This document shows positions 60,392-64,000 of a stretch of 64,000 nt of DNA, in pieces. Source of the DNA: CAZBXD01 sp965216395 (GTDB taxonomy: Bacteria > Pseudomonadota > Alphaproteobacteria > Micavibrionales > SZUA-601); assembly GCA_965216395.1 (NCBI GenBank), contig OZ244156.1, positions 744,001 through 808,000 on the forward strand, given 5' to 3'. The position numbers were made by a program, and so were the translations under genes. Numbering within the stretch: the stretch's first letter is position 1; every line of letters starts with the position of its first letter. The notes beneath the pieces were generated by a model. The model saw only the letters and a list, made by a program, of their open reading frames with translations, was not told the origin of the DNA and searched no databases.

Positions 60392-62206
60392 TTAGCCACG
60401 GCTGGCCTTCTTACGTTCATGCGCGAGCAAGAATTTTTTGCGTAACCTTAAAGACACCGGTGTCACTTCCATTAATTCATCCTCATTAATATAAGACATC
60501 ATATCTTCTAGTGACATTTTAATCGGCGGCGTCAAAACAATGTTTTCATCAGAACCACTGGCGCGCACATTGGTTAGTTTCTTTCCCTTAAGAACATTAA
60601 CCTCTAAATCATTTTCGCGATTATGTTCACCCACGATCATGCCCATATAAACCTTTTCTTGATGTTCAATAAACATTTTACCACGATCTTGAAGATTGAA
60701 AATTGCATAACCAACGGCTGTTCCTTGATCATTCGAAATCAGAACACCATTGCGACGCTGCGGTATATCTCCCTTATACGGGGCGTAAGAGTGAAACAAC
60801 CTGTTCATCACACCTGTCCCACGCGTATTGGTAAGAAAGCGACTTTGATACCCAATTAAACCTCGTGAAGGGGCATGAAAAATAATCCGAGACTTACCCG
60901 AACCCGATGAGCGCATATCAACCATCTCCGCCTTACGACGGTTCATTGCATCAACAACACCGCTGGCATATTCTTCATCAACGTCAATAATAACTTCTTC
61001 AATGGGTTCTAACCGATTACCCTGATCATCTTCTTTAAAGACGACCTGTGGACGCGATACGGAAAGTTCAAACCCTTCACGACGCATTTGCTCAATTAAA
61101 ACCCCTAATTGTAACTCACCACGGCCACCAATTTTAAATGAATCCTTACCCGCTGTTTCTTCAAAAGAAATCGCAACATTGACTTCGGCTTCGGCCATAA
61201 GGCGTTCACGGATCATTGTTGAGGTCACTTTTTTACCCTCTGTACCCGCAAGCGGTGAGTCATTCACAGCAATATTAATCGCCATAGTTGCTGGATCAAT
61301 GGGGGTTGATTGCAATGGCTCTGTCACAGATGGGTCACAAATCGTGTCTGATACAGACGCCTTTGTCAGACCTGCAACACAGATAATATCACCCGCATGG
61401 ACTTCTTTAACAGGTACACGTTCCGTTCCATCAAATGTAAGGAGCTTCGTGAGACGGAAATTTTCAACTAAGTTACCCTCTAAATCCAGCGCTTTGACCG
61501 TGTCATTCACCTTGGCTGAACCATGCAGCACGCGTCCTGTTAAACAACGCCCCAAAAACGGATCTGAGTCAAGCAAGGTTGCTAGCATGGCAAAAGGTTT
61601 TCCCTCCTCCACTTTTGGCGCGGGCACATGTTCAAGCACCAAATCAAGCAAAGGGTGTAAATTTTCACGCGGATCTTCTAATTCACGTACACACCAGCCA
61701 TTACGCCCAGAAGCATATAGAATAGGAAAATCAAGCTGTTCATCCGTCGCATCCAAAGATACAAATAAGTCAAAAACTTCGTCAACAACCTCTTCAGGGC
61801 GTCCATCGGCGCGATCTACTTTATTGATCACAACAATCGGGCGCATCCCCTGCTTAAGTGCTTTACCAAGAACAAATTTTGTTTGTGGCATCGGGCCTTC
61901 CGCCGCATCCGTTAACAGAATAACACCATCAGCCATATTTAAAACACGTTCAACCTCACCACCAAAATCAGCATGTCCTGGTGTATCAATAATATTAATA
62001 CGCGTTTCACCCCATTGGATGGAGGTTGGTTTAGCCAAAATGGTAATCCCCCGCTCCTTTTCCAAATCATTGGAATCCATAACACGTTCATCAACTTGTT
62101 GATTATCACGCCACATACCGCTTTGTTTCATGATTTCATCAATCAAGGTTGTTTTACCATGGTCAACATGGGCAATAATGGCAATATTTCTTAAACCGCG
62201 AGTCAT
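60392..62206 (-). CDS. typA: Ribosome-associated GTPase TypA/BipA
   Basis: 604 aa. G1 AHVDHGKTTLIDE, G2 ERGITI, G3 DTPGHADFGGEVER, G4 NKVDRADGRP, then elongation-factor-like domains and the TypA C-terminal domain ending KKFLLAHERKK. Acts in ribosome assembly at low temperature and stress responses. Last gene of a minus-strand run with folK and folP, but 29 bp separate it from folK. Confidence 0.97.
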   Translation of the reverse strand: MTRGLRNIAIIAHVDHGKTTLIDEIMKQSGMWRDNQQVDERVMDSNDLEKERGITILAKPTSIQWGETRINIIDTPGHADFGGEVERVLNMADGVILLTDAAEGPMPQTKFVLGKALKQGMRPIVVINKVDRADGRPEEVVDEVFDLFVSLDATDEQLDFPILYASGRNGWCVRELEDPRENLHPLLDLVLEHVPAPKVEEGKPFAMLATLLDSDPFLGRCLTGRVLHGSAKVNDTVKALDLEGNLVENFRLTKLLTFDGTERVPVKEVHAGDIICVAGLTKASVSDTICDPSVTEPLQSTPIDPATMAINIAVNDSPLAGTEGKKVTSTMIRERLMAEAEVNVAISFEETAGKDSFKIGGRGELQLGVLIEQMRREGFELSVSRPQVVFKEDDQGNRLEPIEEVIIDVDEEYASGVVDAMNRRKAEMVDMRSSGSGKSRIIFHAPSRGLIGYQSRFLTNTRGTGVMNRLFHSYAPYKGDIPQRRNGVLISNDQGTAVGYAIFNLQDRGKMFIEHQEKVYMGMIVGEHNRENDLEVNVLKGKKLTNVRASGSDENIVLTPPIKMSLEDMMSYINEDELMEVTPVSLRLRKKFLLAHERKKASRG

Positions 62207-62326
62207 TTCGTAAACTTTCTGTATTTTATATTTTTTTTATTTGTTTCAATATTTTGCAAATTGAAAGGTCTTTCTATACATATCTGTATAGAAATGAAAG
62301 GAATTTATACAAAATAGCCGGTTTTT

Positions 62327-63076
62327 TTATGGTTTAATAATCGCCTGGGCGTTAATTGTCATAGAAACCGATGTTTCACCCGATTCCGCGACAGGTGCAG
62401 CCATTGATTTATCCATCATCATAGAGCTTTCCATTTGAGCCCCACGTGCATAAGCAACAGGTGGAAAGTGTTGGCTTGAGTCAACATTAATTTGCACTAA
62501 ATCAACATTTCTCTTACCCAAAGCTTTGGCAACACGCTGCGCCCGTTCATTGAGCGCTTTAATCGTTTTTTCCATGAGTTGATCACGAATTTCATTGTGC
62601 TTTTCTGGTGACAATTGATAAGAAAGGTTATTCATTAAAAAATCCAACGCTTGAATTTTCTGTGTTGCTTGTAAAATTTCATCCGCTTGTTTGCTTTTCA
62701 AAATAATTGTTTGTGACCCGCGCCACTTATCAAAAACACGGCGATTATTTTGATCAGCACCTTTAACATTACGATAATCAGGATGTACGTAATATTGTCC
62801 CGTTTCAATCTTTACATTCGGGTATTGCTTGGCAATATCAACAGCCTTTTTCATATTTGAATTAATTTCATTTTGTACCGTTTTAGCATTTTTGCCTTCC
62901 TGTTGAATACGCATGGAGGCAATCAACAAGTCTTGTTCAACTTCCTCACGTTCTGTCGCTGAAATATTCAAAACTGTATGACCATCGGGAAGCTCAACAA
63001 TATTTTGCTGCATCGCGTAAGATGGATTCGTTGTAATCAATGTCAGAAATGCTAAACTAAGAAGTGTTTTTTTCAT
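62327..63076 (-). CDS. SIMPL domain (DUF541) periplasmic protein
   Basis: 249 aa. Signal peptide cut near SYA-MQ. SIMPL core: VLNISATEREEVEQDLLIASMRIQ, NSNMKKAVDIAKQYP, and the FLMNNLSYQLSPEK segment. DUF541 proteins are periplasmic/outer-surface, of unknown function, sometimes linked to oxidative stress. 120 bp separate it from typA. Confidence 0.88.
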   Translation of the reverse strand: MKKTLLSLAFLTLITTNPSYAMQQNIVELPDGHTVLNISATEREEVEQDLLIASMRIQQEGKNAKTVQNEINSNMKKAVDIAKQYPNVKIETGQYYVHPDYRNVKGADQNNRRVFDKWRGSQTIILKSKQADEILQATQKIQALDFLMNNLSYQLSPEKHNEIRDQLMEKTIKALNERAQRVAKALGKRNVDLVQINVDSSQHFPPVAYARGAQMESSMMMDKSMAAPVAESGETSVSMTINAQAIIKP

Positions 63077-63221
63077 GGAATCTACCTATTTTTTTTAAAT
63101 TCAGTTTAAAAATGTCATGAAACACAACCGAATGCAAGCATGCGTTTGATTGACTTTCATGCCAAAGGACTTATAACAATGATTGTCGATAAAAATCTAA
63201 CAAATATATGTGTAACACTCT

Positions 63222-64000
63222 GTGAAAAACCGCTTTTTTAAAACTCTGTCTGATGCACGGCTTATGCATTATATAATGCCGATTATGATGGTTTATTTAA
63301 TCATTGGTACGGTTGCGCAAAAACAAATCGGACTTTATCAAGCGACACAGATTTTCTTCTATGCGCCGATCATTTGGTATAAAGCTATCCCCTTGCCCGG
63401 CATGCCCATTTTTATGGGATTATTTTTATTGAATTTGACATGTTATGTCTTTTTAAAAAACCCATTTCATAAAGAGAAAATTGGTACATTAATTTCTCAC
63501 ATTGGTGTGATTTTATTAATTATTGGTGGTTTTTATACGCTTATTTTTAGTCAAACGGGATATATAGATTTAGCCATTGGTGAAAAAACCGCCCACATCT
63601 TTGATTACCACCAAAGAGATTTTGTCATTGAAAAAATCGACGATAATACAAAATTGATATATTCCTTTGATCACATTAAAAATATAGACCTCCCTTTTAC
63701 ATTTAACATTTTGCAATCATGCGAAAATTGTGACATTAAAGCGCGTGTTGAAAAATCAGATATATTCCATGGTATGGCGCAACATATGGCATTACACAAA
63801 AAACCCTTAGATATTCAAAATGAAGAAAACATGGCTGGGATTAGTTTTGAAATTGAGGGAAGTGATAATCACGATGGCGTTTATCTTGTATTAGAAGATG
63901 TGCCACAATATCCAGAAATCAAACATAATAATCAAACCTATCGTTTTAAGTTACATAAGTCACAGCGCAACTTACCTTTTTCCATTCAATTAACCGATTT
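63222..64000 (+). CDS. ResB/Ccs1-like cytochrome c biogenesis protein (partial)
   Basis: 259 codons visible; the gene runs off the right edge. Likely GTG start at 63222, the first in-frame start; an ATG about 33 nt later is possible. Hydrophobic segments at about residues 15-35, 60-80 and 90-110, then a soluble region with DLAIGEKTAHIFDY and CENC (about residue 168). The layout of early membrane segments and a long periplasmic loop matches ResB proteins of system II cytochrome c maturation. A CcsA/ResC gene would be expected next, outside the window. Confidence 0.65.
   Translation, partial: MKNRFFKTLSDARLMHYIMPIMMVYLIIGTVAQKQIGLYQATQIFFYAPIIWYKAIPLPGMPIFMGLFLLNLTCYVFLKNPFHKEKIGTLISHIGVILLIIGGFYTLIFSQTGYIDLAIGEKTAHIFDYHQRDFVIEKIDDNTKLIYSFDHIKNIDLPFTFNILQSCENCDIKARVEKSDIFHGMAQHMALHKKPLDIQNEENMAGISFEIEGSDNHDGVYLVLEDVPQYPEIKHNNQTYRFKLHKSQRNLPFSIQLTD

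Noticed and set aside
61179..62102. 307-codon plus-strand frame opposite typA
   Set aside because: Codon content is that of a shadow of typA; typA is certain and well conserved.

Overview
The window is a 64 kb piece of an AT-rich alphaproteobacterial chromosome. Hallmarks are an NDUFS4-like complex I subunit gene beside tRNA-Gln, DUF1489, DUF6314, DUF2924 and twin-TM HIG1 genes, etfB-etfA, GluQ, MtaB, and an ffh-rpsP-rimM-trmD-rplS run. The sequence does not fix the genus; gene content and low GC would suit a Micavibrio-like or Rhodospirillales-like lineage (inference).

Left part (1-7.3 kb): the end of a LolD/MacB-type ABC transporter, then a zinc-starvation locus. Two tandem perfect 6-1-6 palindromes (GTTATA-N-TATAAC, the known proteobacterial Zur-box core) precede a COG0523 GTPase and a His-rich membrane protein. 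A second tandem, weaker site precedes zur itself. Zur is followed by a tight three-gene operon: a MinD/CooC-like ATPase, a type III PLP decarboxylase-like enzyme and a cysteine-synthase-like enzyme fused to rhodanese. A matching locus lies at 50.9-54.3 kb: a third tandem Zur site, two more small CC-motif membrane proteins (one a paralogue of the first-locus protein), a class I aminotransferase and a ZIP transporter. Together these look like a two-locus Zur regulon with a possible undescribed small-molecule branch. This is the most interesting content.

Island (7.3-15.9 kb): a very AT-rich, mostly minus-strand region on the 3' side of tRNA-Gln. It has a DUF4062-STAND ATPase, a two-gene unit (PD-(D/E)XK-like protein with zinc ribbon plus LA2681-type HEPN protein), a truncated ADP-ribosyltransferase-like gene and an HNH nuclease. 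Two diverged direct copies of a DUF2924 gene 3' end bracket the HEPN/nuclease unit and the truncated gene. A tRNA-Trp-like fragment sits beside the left copy. It reads as a defence island built by repeated insertion.

Middle (16-43 kb): housekeeping genes (complex I accessory subunit, MsbA-like exporter, GGDEF-EAL protein, lytic transglycosylase, ETF, GluQ, DsbB, tRNA-Leu, FtsY, MtaB). A surface module sits at 31.5-38.7 kb: a Lys-rich outer-membrane barrel protein, a two-partner secretion pair (TpsB and TpsA) and a LapG-like periplasmic protease.

Right part (43.5-64 kb): the ffh-rpsP-rimM-trmD-rplS cluster with an antisense hypothetical gene inside it, the second metal locus, a DEAD-box helicase with a long leader, HtpX, two orphan small proteins with similar N-termini, folK-folP, typA, a SIMPL protein, and the start of a ResB-like cytochrome c biogenesis gene cut by the window end.
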